The notes: generated from the sequence alone by a model not told the origin. A DNA stretch of 64,000 nucleotides from Verrucomicrobiaceae bacterium (GCA_007280915.1 QYQL01000017.1:1-64000); one strand, 5' to 3'. Counted from the first letter of the stretch, positions 45,046 through 54,576 are shown. Translations and numbers: made by a program.

Positions 45046-45187
45046 AGGATTTACAGGTTGTGAATCTGATATTACAGGTTTTACGAACCTAGAGGCCAAT
45101 TGTTTTTACACCCATGGTTTTCCACGCGAATCATCCAAGGCACATATCGGTTCCCTTCCCCGCACTTCTTCCCCGTTCCAGGAATTC
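45046..45187. promoter_or_regulatory. Divergent control region, GntR/LacI regulator and GH32 copy B
   Basis: 142 bases between the two starts. TTACAGGTT occurs at 45051-45059 and 45072-45080, in direct orientation with a 21-base spacing, about two helical turns. The second copy runs into a near palindrome AGGTT-TTACG-AACCT (45076-45090). This is a good operator candidate for the adjacent regulator. A purine-rich AGGA lies just ahead of the GH32-B ATG. No confident -35/-10 pair was identified. Confidence 0.5.
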
Positions 45188-47389
45188 ATGAAACTTCCCG
45201 TCCTCATTACCCTTGGCCTCTGCATTCCCATTCTCCACGCTGCTCAGCCGGATGATGTCATCGCGGATTTTGAAGCGGATGGATATGGAGACTGGAATGT
45301 AGCGGGCACCGCCTTCGGTCCGGGCCCAGCTCAGGGGGCGCTGCCGCGTCAGATGAAAGTCGAGGGGTTCAAAGGTCGCGGCCTCGCTAATTCCTTTGGT
45401 AGTGGGGATAATAGCACCGGGACGCTCACTTCTCCGGAGTTCACAATCCGCCGCAAGTTCATCACGTTTCTCATCGGCGGCGGTGGGTTCGAAGGCAAAA
45501 CCTGCATGAACCTGATTGTCGATGGAAATGTCGTTCGAACGGTCACGGGACCGAACATCGAACATGGAGGCACTGAGAAACTGGCTCCGGGCTCGTGGGA
45601 GGTGGGCGAGTTTGCCGGCAAAACGGCCGTCATCGAAATTGTGGACAACCAGAAAGGTGGCTGGGGGCATATCAATGTGGACCAAATCGAGCAGTCCGAC
45701 ACGGCTGTGCATGCGCCCCTCAAGCTGATCACACAAGAGCGCACTATTCCCCTCGACAAGCGCTACCTGCTGCTGCCCGTAACAACCCGGGCCCGGGAGT
45801 CGCAGAAGCAACGCGCCACCCTGACTGTGGACGGCGCACCGGTGCGGGTATTTTACCTGGATCTGGATGAAAATCCCGAGTGGTTTGCCCACCTCGATGT
45901 CAGCGAGTGGAAGGAAAAACCGGCCACGCTCCGCATCGACAATCTTCCCGAATCCTCGAAAGCCATCGATCTCGTCACCACCTCCGATGAGATCTGGAAT
46001 GCTGGCGGTCTCTATAACGAGGCTTTGCGACCCCAGATTCAGTTCTCGACCAGGCGCGGATGGGTCAACGACCCCAACGGGCTCGTATTTTACAACGGCG
46101 AGTATCACCTCTTCTTCCAGCACAACCCGTATGGATGGAACGCGGGCGGCCCGCACTGGGGACATGCGACCAGCCCCGATCTTGTGCACTGGCAGGAGCA
46201 CGGAGAGGCGCTGTATCCGGACGACTTCGGAGCGATGTTCAGCGGAAGCGCGGTCGTTGATTGGAAGAATACGAGCGGATTCGGCAAGGACGGCAAACCG
46301 CCACTCGTGCTGATCTACACCGCCGCAGGCAACCCTTTCACCCAGTGCATCGCCTACAGCACGGACGGACGCACGTTCACGAAGTTCTCCGGCAATCCTG
46401 TGGTGAATAATATCACGCGCGGAAACCGCGATCCGAAAGTCACCTGGCATGAACCGACGCAGCGCTGGGTGATGGTCCTCTATGTCGGTCAGCCATCCCC
46501 CACCGGCGGGACGGACGCAAAAGGGAATCCGAAACAGACTCACACCATCCATTTCCTCACGTCACCGAACCTCCGGGACTGGACGCCCTCAAGCGTGACT
46601 AGCGGCGGCGAAGACTCCGACCACTTTCTCTTCGAATGCCCGGATTTCTTTCAACTCCCGGTCAATGGCGATGCCTCAAACAAGAAGTGGGTGCTCTCCG
46701 CCGCAAACTGTGAATATGCCGTCGGAACGTTCGACGGAACCAAATTCACCGCCGAAGGGGAACGCGCTCCCGGTATGCGTCCCGGCGGTTCCTTCTACGC
46801 ACCGCAGACGTTCAGCGACATGCCGGACGGACGCCGCATCCAAATCGGCTGGGGACGTGCGACCGCGCCGGGCATGCCATTCAACCAGCTCCTCACGCTG
46901 CCCTGCGAACTTCAACTCCGGCAGACCCCCGATGGGCTGCGCCTGCGGAGGCAACCGGTCAAAGAACTCGAATCCCTGCGCGGCAAATCCTGGAAATCCG
47001 ACAAGTCCACTCTGGCCGGGGGTGATGCAAATCCCCTCCCGGGCGTCCATGGCGAACTACTGGAAATCCACGCCGACTTCACTCCCGCCGCCGACAGCGA
47101 GGTGACGTTCAATGTGCGCGGAATCGAAATCCGCTACGACGCCGCCAAGCAGGAGATCTCAGGCCCGGGCGAGCATGTGCCCGCACCGCTGCAAAACGGA
47201 CGGCAGACGATTACGATCTTTGCCGACAGAAACTACTTCAACGTCCTCGCCACCGACGGCCTCACCTACATGCCGTTCGCGGCCATACCCAAGCCGGACA
47301 ACCTCGGCGTCTCGGTGAGCGTGAAGGGCGGGGCAATCACCATCCACCAGCTCGAAGCTTTCGAACTGAAATCCATCTGGAAAAAATGA
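45188..47389 (+). CDS. Secreted GH32 fructanase, copy B with extra N-terminal module
   Basis: 733 residues from the ATG at 45188 (signal peptide 1-19). Residues about 20-172 form a beta-sandwich module absent from copy A (VIADFEADGYGDWNVAGTAF, then GGWGHINVDQIE), typical of levanase-like GH32 proteins. A DUF4980-like part (about 186-260) precedes the propeller. Catalytic motifs are intact: WVNDPNG with D295, RDP (414-416) with D415, and FECPD with E483. Long runs match copy A, so they are duplicates that differ by module gain or loss. Probably cleaves polymeric fructan, with the added module for binding. Confidence 0.95.
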   Translation: MKLPVLITLGLCIPILHAAQPDDVIADFEADGYGDWNVAGTAFGPGPAQGALPRQMKVEGFKGRGLANSFGSGDNSTGTLTSPEFTIRRKFITFLIGGGGFEGKTCMNLIVDGNVVRTVTGPNIEHGGTEKLAPGSWEVGEFAGKTAVIEIVDNQKGGWGHINVDQIEQSDTAVHAPLKLITQERTIPLDKRYLLLPVTTRARESQKQRATLTVDGAPVRVFYLDLDENPEWFAHLDVSEWKEKPATLRIDNLPESSKAIDLVTTSDEIWNAGGLYNEALRPQIQFSTRRGWVNDPNGLVFYNGEYHLFFQHNPYGWNAGGPHWGHATSPDLVHWQEHGEALYPDDFGAMFSGSAVVDWKNTSGFGKDGKPPLVLIYTAAGNPFTQCIAYSTDGRTFTKFSGNPVVNNITRGNRDPKVTWHEPTQRWVMVLYVGQPSPTGGTDAKGNPKQTHTIHFLTSPNLRDWTPSSVTSGGEDSDHFLFECPDFFQLPVNGDASNKKWVLSAANCEYAVGTFDGTKFTAEGERAPGMRPGGSFYAPQTFSDMPDGRRIQIGWGRATAPGMPFNQLLTLPCELQLRQTPDGLRLRRQPVKELESLRGKSWKSDKSTLAGGDANPLPGVHGELLEIHADFTPAADSEVTFNVRGIEIRYDAAKQEISGPGEHVPAPLQNGRQTITIFADRNYFNVLATDGLTYMPFAAIPKPDNLGVSVSVKGGAITIHQLEAFELKSIWKK

Positions 47390-47409
47390 CCGGACCATCA
47401 TTTATGAAG

Positions 47410-47540
47410 CCGCAGATTGACGCCGATTTTCACAGATTATTTCTGGCAGAAAGCAGTGGGAGGTTTCATGCAAAGTCGCTGCACCAACATCTCAGCTGTC
47501 TTCCCTTCTTCCATCTGTGTCAATCTGCGCCAATCTGCGG
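47410..47540. repeat. Inverted repeat element, ATCTGYG type
   Basis: Left arm 47410-47437 and right arm 47513-47540 are inverted copies with 24 of 28 positions paired by hand count, around a 75-base centre. The right arm is three roughly 10-base units (ATCTGTGTCA, ATCTGCGCCA, ATCTGCGGTT). Total 131 bases. It fills most of the space between the GH32-B stop and the sugar-permease start, ending 28 bases before that ATG. Confidence 0.8.
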
Positions 47541-47568
47541 TTAACCCTTCTGTAGTCTTTCTTTTATC

Positions 47569-48891
47569 ATGAATCCACGTCTCTTCCTCTGGTCTCTCGT
47601 CTCCGCGCTTGCGGGGTTTCTCTTCGGCTTCGACACGGTCGTCATCTCCGGCGCGGAGAAGACGATCCAGGCGCTCTGGGGCCTGAGCCCGGCGATGCAC
47701 GGGCTCGCCATGAGCGCGGCCCTGTGGGGCACCGTCCTCGGGTCGGTCGTGGGAAGCTGGCCGACCGATCATTTCGGGAGAAAGAAGACGCTCTTCTGCA
47801 TCGGCTCGCTGTTCCTCGTCGGCTCGCTGTGGTCAGCAGGCTGCAACGACGTCTATTCGTTCATGATCGCAAGATTCATCGGCGGACTCGGGATCGGCAT
47901 CTCAACCGTGGCCTCACCGCTTTACATCTCGGAAATCGCGCCGCCGGAACGCCGCGGAAGGCTCGCCGGAATGTTTCAGTTCAACATCGTCTTCGGCATT
48001 CTCGTCGCATTTCTCTCGAACTTCCTGCTGGCCGGCATCGGGGAAAACTCATGGCGCTGGATGCTCGGGATCATGGCGGTTCCCTCGATCATCTACACGC
48101 TCGCCTGCCTCATCATTCCAGAGAGCCCGCGCTGGCTGATCGGCCGCAAGGGCGACCGCGCTGCCGGGGCACGCGTCATCCGCCTCATCTACCCGGATGC
48201 CACGGAGGCCGAGATCGAGGCGAAGGTGGATGAAATCGCCTCGGTGTCCCATGATAAGTCGAGCACCGGACGGTTCTGGAGCATGCAGCTGAAGACGCCG
48301 ATCCTGCTCGCCTTCCTGATCGCGTTCTTCAACCAGCTCTCCGGCATCAATGCGATCCTGTATTTCGCGCCGCGAATTTTCGAGCTCGCCGGGCTGGGAG
48401 CCAAGGCGGCATTGCTCCAGTCGGTCGGCATCGGGGTCACCAACCTCATCTTTACGTTCATCGGCCTCTGGCTGATCGACCGCCTCGGCCGCCGCACGCT
48501 GCTCTACATCGGCTCGTTTGGCTACATCGCTTCGCTCGGCCTTTGTGCATGGGCGTTCTTCACCAAAACTTTCGCCATCGTTCCCGCGTGCGTCTTTGCG
48601 TTCATCGCGGCCCATGCGGTCGGACAGGGAACGGTCATCTGGGTTTTGATATCGGAGATTTTCCCGAACCGCCACCGGGCGCAGGGTCAGTCGCTCGGCA
48701 GCTTCACCCACTGGATCTTCGCCGCCCTCCTCACCCTGTTTTTCCCGTCAATGGTCACAGCTTTCGCACCCGGATACGTGTTTCTATTTTTCTGCTTCAT
48801 GATGGTCCTCCAACTCATCTGGGTGAAAATGATGGTTCCCGAAACCAAGGGTCGGACTCTCGAAGACATCGAGCGGCACCTGGAAGCCTGA
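47569..48891 (+). CDS. MFS sugar porter (SP family)
   Basis: 440 residues and twelve predicted membrane helices. Sugar-porter motifs: GFDTVVISGA in helix 1, GRKKTLF after helix 2, GGLGIGISTVASPLYISEIAPPERRG, PESPRWLIGRKG at the end of the first half, QLSGINAILYF in helix 7, DRLGRRTLL, and PETKGRTLEDIE at the C-terminus. Imports a monosaccharide, probably fructose or glucose released by the GH32 enzymes, by proton symport or facilitated diffusion. Followed twelve bases later by a PfkB kinase, a natural partner. Confidence 0.92.
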   Translation: MNPRLFLWSLVSALAGFLFGFDTVVISGAEKTIQALWGLSPAMHGLAMSAALWGTVLGSVVGSWPTDHFGRKKTLFCIGSLFLVGSLWSAGCNDVYSFMIARFIGGLGIGISTVASPLYISEIAPPERRGRLAGMFQFNIVFGILVAFLSNFLLAGIGENSWRWMLGIMAVPSIIYTLACLIIPESPRWLIGRKGDRAAGARVIRLIYPDATEAEIEAKVDEIASVSHDKSSTGRFWSMQLKTPILLAFLIAFFNQLSGINAILYFAPRIFELAGLGAKAALLQSVGIGVTNLIFTFIGLWLIDRLGRRTLLYIGSFGYIASLGLCAWAFFTKTFAIVPACVFAFIAAHAVGQGTVIWVLISEIFPNRHRAQGQSLGSFTHWIFAALLTLFFPSMVTAFAPGYVFLFFCFMMVLQLIWVKMMVPETKGRTLEDIERHLEA

Positions 48892-48903
48892 GCCCACGCC
48901 ACC

Positions 48904-50058
48904 ATGAGCACACCGATGACGATTTATCGCGAGCTGGCCTCACTCGCGCCTGTCATTGCTGATTTCAAAGCACGGACAGCCGCACCGGCGGAACGCTACC
49001 GCGGGCTCTGCGGCTTCGACGGCTTTATTGACACCTTCGTAAGGCTGCAGATTCCCTCCTCGATGGCGGAATTCGGCCCGAAAGTTGCCGCCGCCGCAGG
49101 CGTCTCGGCATCGTATCCGGCAAGCCATCTGGGCGACAAATTCGGAGGCAACGGGCCTCTCTTTGCCGCAGCGATGCATGACATTCACGGCGGTGAAATC
49201 GATCTGACTTACATTGGAGCGATGGGCGCGGGGGAGGTTTTGCCGATCTTTCATGATGCGCTGGTTGGAAAAACCCAACGGCTTTTTACCCTGGCTCACC
49301 CGGCCCACACGACTTGTCTGGAATTCACCGACGGCAAGGTCATGCTCTGCGATATGGCCCCCTGCGGAGACGTAACATGGGAGCGGCTTCTCGAATGTGT
49401 CGGCGGGACGGCTCTGGATGAACTCCTGCGCGACGCCGGGTTCATCAGCGCCGTGAACTGGGGAAAACTCCCTCACGCCGGAGTGATTTGGAGCAATATC
49501 GCCAACCGTCTCACCGAACTCGGAGTCCCTGCAAAGAAAACCCACTTTTTCATGGACTTGGCGGAATTCGAAACCCGTCCGCCCGCTGACCGCGAAGATT
49601 TGCTCTCCCGACTGGGACCGATCACCCGCCAATGCCGGACCATCCTGAGTTTCAATCTCAAGGAAGCCTGGCAAATGGCGGAAAGCTTCGAGGGCCATTT
49701 TCATGGAAAAAAATCTCCTGATGACGTCGCCGAACTGGCCGCCCTCCTACGTTCGCGCATCGATGTCGATCGCGTGATCATCCATCCGAACGACGGCGCC
49801 GCCTGCGCCAGCGCAGACGGAACCGTCTATGTGCCGGGACCATATTGCCGCGAACCGCTGATCTCAACCGGAGCGGGAGATAATTTCGGCGCAGGGTGCC
49901 TCTCCGCCGCCATGCGCGGGCTCGATGACGCAGGAATCCTGCTGGCCGGAAACTGCGCCAGCGGGCATTTCGTCCGCTCCGGCCGCTCGGCATCATTCGC
50001 GGACATGAGAAATTTGCTCGACGCCTGGAGTGAAGGAGCCCTCGGTGAACGCCTCTAG
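48904..50058 (+). CDS. PfkB-family sugar kinase
   Basis: 384 residues, cytoplasmic. The PfkB signature STGAGDNFGAGCLSA (from about 321) has the catalytic Asp at 326 and the anion hole GAGD. An N-terminal GFDGFIDTF and a GGNGPLFAAAMHDI substrate region are present, and the lid is atypical. With the porter before it and GH32 genes on either side, fructose is the likely substrate, which would make it a fructokinase; ribokinase-like specificity is possible. It is 129 bases ahead of the third GH32 gene. Confidence 0.86.
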   Translation: MSTPMTIYRELASLAPVIADFKARTAAPAERYRGLCGFDGFIDTFVRLQIPSSMAEFGPKVAAAAGVSASYPASHLGDKFGGNGPLFAAAMHDIHGGEIDLTYIGAMGAGEVLPIFHDALVGKTQRLFTLAHPAHTTCLEFTDGKVMLCDMAPCGDVTWERLLECVGGTALDELLRDAGFISAVNWGKLPHAGVIWSNIANRLTELGVPAKKTHFFMDLAEFETRPPADREDLLSRLGPITRQCRTILSFNLKEAWQMAESFEGHFHGKKSPDDVAELAALLRSRIDVDRVIIHPNDGAACASADGTVYVPGPYCREPLISTGAGDNFGAGCLSAAMRGLDDAGILLAGNCASGHFVRSGRSASFADMRNLLDAWSEGALGERL

Positions 50059-50187
50059 CTGAAAACCTTCCCTTTCGCTGAAGCGTTGGGCATATTCCTG
50101 CATCAGAACGATGAGTTGCCTGGTGAAGTTTGCAAACCGGGAGCGCTCGATTTTGAAAACAACAAGTCCCCCACCCGGCAAGCCGCG

Positions 50188-51810
50188 ATGAAATCGTTGA
50201 TCCTTTTATGGTGTTTTTCCCTGGCGACTGCTGCGGCTGTCGAATCTGCCGCCAGCAGTAATTCTCAATCCCCCGGCGTGCTCATGCATCAGGCTGATGT
50301 GTTGGATCAAGCGGTCGCTCTGGATCACAACCGGCCTGCCTGGCACCTCACTCCAACGGTCGGCAGTTGGTGGGATGTGAACGCCCTCATGTATCACAAG
50401 GGCCGCTATCACGTGATGTTCATGAAGCACATGTTTGATGATCAGGGAAACGCACTGCCCGATAACTGGGGGCATGCCTCCAGCACGGACTTGCTGCACT
50501 GGCAATTTCACCCTGACACGTTGCATTCGGGCCTCTTCGATGATGGAAAAGCCCGTCCATTCTGGAGCGGGGATGCCATCGAAAATGCGCCGTTGCCGAC
50601 GATCATTCCCCTCGTTGTCAAAAACGGTATCAACAGCGGTGTCTGGGCGGCGCAACCGAAGGATGACGAACTCCTGGAATGGAAATTCATCCAGCAGAAA
50701 CCCATTCTTTGCCAGAAGCCGAAACCCGCCGCGCCGGCTGTTGGCCAAAAGTCCGAATACATTATCTTCGACTCCACTGCATGGTATGACGCTTCGAAGC
50801 AGACCTACTTCCTGCTGTGCGGCAACAAGAACTTCCGTCCCGGCTACGAGGGGGATTGCACAAGCCTGTTCACCGGAAAGGACCTCCTCCACTGGGAATA
50901 CGTCGGACCTCTTTACAAAAGCCGCCGCGACATGACGTCCATCCACGAGGACACCGCCTGTCCGGACTTCTTTCCGCTCGGGGACAAATGGCTACTCCTC
51001 TCCCACGTCCATAATCCCTGGACCCATTGCCGCTACTATGTCGGCAGCTTCGACGGCACCACGTTCACGCCGGAGAGTGTCGGACGCATCGGCTGGATCA
51101 ATGACCAGATCGCCGCCCCGGAAACCATGCCCGACGGCAAAGGCCGGCGGATATTTTTCGGACAGGTGCGCACCGCTGGAAAAAACGGCCTGTGGAAAAC
51201 TTCCTTCTCCATGCCTGTCGTCCTGAGCCTCGGCGAGGACAAAACCCTCCGGTTTCAGCCTGCCGATGAGCTTCTGACTCTGCGCGACAACAGCCATACC
51301 GAGAAAGACCTCACCCTCGACGACCGGTCCCTGCCTCTACCCGAAGCTGCAGCCCGGTCCGTCGAACTTCGCGCCACATTCACCGACGTCAACGCGAAGG
51401 CGGTCGGCTTCCGGGTCGCCAGCTCGCCCACTCAGGACGAATTCACCGACATCTCGTATCTTCCTGAGGAAAAAGTCATCGAAATCAACTTTGCGAAAAG
51501 CGATCTCAAAAACCGCACCCGCTACACCCGCTACCACTCGCGCGCTCTGGAGGGAAAAATGATCGAAGCAAACCCGGACGTAACCGTCCAGCGGATGCCA
51601 TTTGAGCTCAAGCCCGGCGAACCGCTGGATCTGCATGTCTTCGTGGACGGCTCCATCATCGAAGTCATCGCCAATTCCCGCGCCTTCACAGCGCAGACCA
51701 TCTACCCTTCGAAACGCGACTCAGTCGGCTCATACATTTTCGCACGCGATGGAAAAGCCAACGTGCCCCTGCTGGAAACCCACCACCTCAACTCCACGCT
51801 GAACCGCTGA
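50188..51810 (+). CDS. Divergent secreted GH32-like protein, copy C
   Basis: 540 residues from the ATG at 50188 (signal peptide about 1-18). The GH32 fold is clear (WWDVNALMYHKGRYH, WGHASSTDLLHW, DFFPLGDKWLLLSH, C-terminal HVFVDGSIIEVIAN). The catalytic motifs are altered. The first reads WWDVNA, keeping D63 but losing the flanking N, P and G of NDPNG. The second reads FDSTAW, keeping D195 but with Phe for Arg. The third reads TACPD with Ala257 where the acid/base Glu stands, although E254 is three residues earlier. It may be a changed-specificity hydrolase, a transferase or a binding protein. Confidence 0.85.
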   Translation: MKSLILLWCFSLATAAAVESAASSNSQSPGVLMHQADVLDQAVALDHNRPAWHLTPTVGSWWDVNALMYHKGRYHVMFMKHMFDDQGNALPDNWGHASSTDLLHWQFHPDTLHSGLFDDGKARPFWSGDAIENAPLPTIIPLVVKNGINSGVWAAQPKDDELLEWKFIQQKPILCQKPKPAAPAVGQKSEYIIFDSTAWYDASKQTYFLLCGNKNFRPGYEGDCTSLFTGKDLLHWEYVGPLYKSRRDMTSIHEDTACPDFFPLGDKWLLLSHVHNPWTHCRYYVGSFDGTTFTPESVGRIGWINDQIAAPETMPDGKGRRIFFGQVRTAGKNGLWKTSFSMPVVLSLGEDKTLRFQPADELLTLRDNSHTEKDLTLDDRSLPLPEAAARSVELRATFTDVNAKAVGFRVASSPTQDEFTDISYLPEEKVIEINFAKSDLKNRTRYTRYHSRALEGKMIEANPDVTVQRMPFELKPGEPLDLHVFVDGSIIEVIANSRAFTAQTIYPSKRDSVGSYIFARDGKANVPLLETHHLNSTLNR

Positions 51811-51819
51811 AGCGCGCGA

Positions 51820-53907
51820 TCACTTCGCCGCCCGATCAGCCCAGAGCTTCTCCGTGACCGGGAACATCGACACGCGGAATTTCGTGCAGCCGAATGGCAC
51901 AAGTTCGATTTTCGCCTTCTCGCCGCCGCTCACGGGAGCGGCAGGGAGCGGCTGGAGTTCCGTCGGCTTCCAGTCGAACTGCACAGCATCCGCACGCAGG
52001 CGGAGGGGCGATGAAAGCGACCAATCCCAATTCTTCGGCATCGGAGTGCGGACGACTTCGATGCCGCTGCTGCGCGGATCGACATTCAGCGCGTAGTTCC
52101 ACACGGCTCCCGGCGCAACGCGGTTCGGAGTCTCGTCGGCAATCGGGAGAGCAAACAAAAGCGGCCCATACATCACGCTTGCAAATGGATTGTGGACATC
52201 CCTCACCTGCGAGAGCTGGCGGGAGCGCGGCTGATGAAATTTAGCAACCTCCTCCTGACGGAAGTAGTCCTGGTCGGGATAGGATGTCTCCTGACCGCAG
52301 ATCAACCGGGGCGTCATCGGGAAGCGGATTCCGATCCGGTCGCCGGTTTTCCATGTGCGGTCGAGCTTCACGAATCCATTGGCATCCACCTCCATTTTCA
52401 CAGGTTGGTCGTTGATTTGGATTTCGGGATTCTTGCACCATGCTGGAATGCGGAGGGAAACCGGGAACGCCGCATCGCGCGAGGGAGTCACTTCCATGAC
52501 GATGGATTCCTCGAATGGATAAACAGTTTTACTTTCCACGATGACGTCCACCCCGTCGGCAACCTGTGCCTTCACCCGGCACGGACCGTAAAGCGTTGCA
52601 GCAAGGCCGTGGTCGGGCGTGGCCATCCACATGTGCATGATGTAATTCGGCAGAACGCGGCTCACGTTGCCGACGCAGCAGAGACAGGGGTGCCCGATCG
52701 GGGTAAACTGATACGACCCAAGCGAAGGATTGTGGGGTTCCTCCAGCGGGAGCGATTCGTTGAGGCGGTTCGGGCTCTGGTAATAGCACATCGTCTCGAA
52801 ATCGCGGGCGATCGGTGCCGGGCCGGCATTGAAGAAGATCTGCTCGATGCGGTCGGCATAGCTCCCCTCGCCCGTGATGCGGAGGAGCCAGAGATATGTC
52901 CAGTTGGCGGCAGCCACGTTGCACGTTTCCACATTGCGGGTGGAGCCGATGCCGGCCAGGTGTTCCTCACCGGAGACCAAACCATTCGGCAGCAGGAACG
53001 ACTGGTCGCTCCATTTCACCGCGCTCTTTGTGGCATCAAGGAGGTGCCGGTCGCCAGTCCACGGATACAGCAGCGCGGGAACCCGTTCGTTCTCGTAAAA
53101 TATGACAGCATGCCCGGGAACTATTTTCCCGCTGTTCCAGGTTTCGACCGCCTTCTTGAATCCGGGTCGCTCCAGCACCGAGCGAACGTTGGCCAGAACC
53201 TGCGGATCCCGGCTCAGGAGATACGTGTCGATCATCGGGTCGAGATTGACCATGCCGTTCACCACCCCGAAATCATCCTGAAAATCCGGGAGCGGAAAAT
53301 TCCGGTAAACTTTTACCAGAGCTTCCAGAATCCTGGGATCGCCGCTCGCCTGGTAATAGGCGACCAAAGCACGTCCCATGTGCGAATGCGCCCAACTGTT
53401 GAATCCGTCGTCATTGAAGATGCTATTCGGCATCCAGTAGACAAAGGAATCGCCCCCTTTCAGAATGCCGTCCACCACCGGATCCAGCCGGGACTTCGCT
53501 TTTGCGATCAGGTCCGGATCATTCAGGATGTAGGCCATCCTCACCAAGCCATCCAGCCAGTAGGCGCACTGCTCGAGCGGCCAGCCGGTCCCCTTTTCCT
53601 TAACGCCTCCGGCTTTGAAATCCTGCCCCGACCAGCCTTTTGCATAGGTCTCCGCCCGCTCATCAAGATGCCCCGTGATGCCCTTCCCGGCGGCCAGCGC
53701 CCAGTCACGCAGCCAGCCGGTCGGCTCGACCGCTCCCGGCTTGAGCGGCTGGAAAGCCATCGGCACATCCTCAGCACGGGTAACCAGCGCTGTGGCGCTC
53801 AGGAAAATGAGGGCGATGAAAATCCATCTCCAACAGGATCGACAGGCAAAGTGCCGCCAATGATGACTTGAAAGGGGGAAGGCAATTGAGCGGAGGGAGT
53901 GATTCAT
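51820..53907 (-). CDS. GH127-family beta-L-arabinofuranosidase-like protein
   Basis: 695 residues, DUF1680/GH127. The N-terminus has a hydrophobic export segment (about 28-45, WIFIALIFLSATALVTRA) behind a basic stretch. The (alpha/alpha)6 barrel carries the zinc-thiolate site: E327 and C329 in the ETCNV motif, then C410-C411 in CLCCVGN, equivalent to Glu338/Cys340 and Cys417/Cys418 of the characterised HypBA1. GLVRMAYILNDP and PLEQCAYWLDG also fit. It likely removes beta-L-arabinofuranosyl or related residues from plant glycans. It is convergent with GH32 copy C, with nine bases between. Confidence 0.92.
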   Translation of the reverse strand: MNHSLRSIAFPLSSHHWRHFACRSCWRWIFIALIFLSATALVTRAEDVPMAFQPLKPGAVEPTGWLRDWALAAGKGITGHLDERAETYAKGWSGQDFKAGGVKEKGTGWPLEQCAYWLDGLVRMAYILNDPDLIAKAKSRLDPVVDGILKGGDSFVYWMPNSIFNDDGFNSWAHSHMGRALVAYYQASGDPRILEALVKVYRNFPLPDFQDDFGVVNGMVNLDPMIDTYLLSRDPQVLANVRSVLERPGFKKAVETWNSGKIVPGHAVIFYENERVPALLYPWTGDRHLLDATKSAVKWSDQSFLLPNGLVSGEEHLAGIGSTRNVETCNVAAANWTYLWLLRITGEGSYADRIEQIFFNAGPAPIARDFETMCYYQSPNRLNESLPLEEPHNPSLGSYQFTPIGHPCLCCVGNVSRVLPNYIMHMWMATPDHGLAATLYGPCRVKAQVADGVDVIVESKTVYPFEESIVMEVTPSRDAAFPVSLRIPAWCKNPEIQINDQPVKMEVDANGFVKLDRTWKTGDRIGIRFPMTPRLICGQETSYPDQDYFRQEEVAKFHQPRSRQLSQVRDVHNPFASVMYGPLLFALPIADETPNRVAPGAVWNYALNVDPRSSGIEVVRTPMPKNWDWSLSSPLRLRADAVQFDWKPTELQPLPAAPVSGGEKAKIELVPFGCTKFRVSMFPVTEKLWADRAAK

Positions 53908-53979
53908 GGGGACTGTGCAGGTTATCTGCCGACCGGCATTTTCCTCAAGGGTGATTTCCCGAAAGATGGCCCGCCGGCA

Positions 53980-54546
53980 TCAAGGGTGTCCGCCCATCTG
54001 CCACAGCTTGATCGCCTCGATCGGATGGATGAGCATGATGACGTTGAGGGTGAGGTTGTCCCGCACCCAGAGGGCACACCCGATCTCCATGGCCAGGAAA
54101 AGAACCACACTCGCCCAGACCGGCAGCCGCCAGGCCAACAGAAAGCCGAACGACATCATCAGGACGTCGCTCAGGGAATTGAAAATACTGTCGCCCGAAT
54201 ACCCGAGGGCCATGGTTGCATCGCGATAGCGGTTGATGATGATTGGAGAGTTTTCCAGCATCTCCCATCCCGCCTCCACGATCACGGCGGCCAGATACCG
54301 GAACCGGAGCGGAACCCGCCGGGCCACGAGCCAGAGCAGGGCGAAAAACACGAACCCGTGTCCGATGTGGGAAAACGAATACGCATCGGCCAGGCGCTGC
54401 GAGCACTCGCTGCTCCAGATGCTGCCCTCCCAGAGCCCCGGTTTTCCGTCAGGCCCGAAAACCGAGCGTCCCATCCACCGCTCGAAACCGGCGAGGATCG
54501 CGAGAACGGCGGCGACGATCCCGAATATCCCGAATGCCTTTTTCAT
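53980..54546 (-). CDS. DUF2585/UPF0314 integral membrane protein
   Basis: 188 residues from the ATG at 54546 (MKKAFG); a GTG seven codons earlier is possible. About five hydrophobic helices. The family block WSSECSQRLADAYSFSHIGHG, EAGWEMLENSPIIINRYRDATMALGYSGDSIFNSLSD and the ending VIMLIHPIEAIKLWQMGG are recognisable as DUF2585. These are small inner-membrane proteins of unknown function, with conserved His, Glu and Asp in the membrane core. It follows yajQ by 30 bases. Confidence 0.85.
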   Translation of the reverse strand: MKKAFGIFGIVAAVLAILAGFERWMGRSVFGPDGKPGLWEGSIWSSECSQRLADAYSFSHIGHGFVFFALLWLVARRVPLRFRYLAAVIVEAGWEMLENSPIIINRYRDATMALGYSGDSIFNSLSDVLMMSFGFLLAWRLPVWASVVLFLAMEIGCALWVRDNLTLNVIMLIHPIEAIKLWQMGGHP

Positions 54547-54576
54547 TACTGCGCGATGTATCCCCACCCCGGCTGA

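Noticed and set aside
52192-53871. 559-codon plus-strand frame
   Set aside because: Antisense to the GH127-like gene; no family signature.
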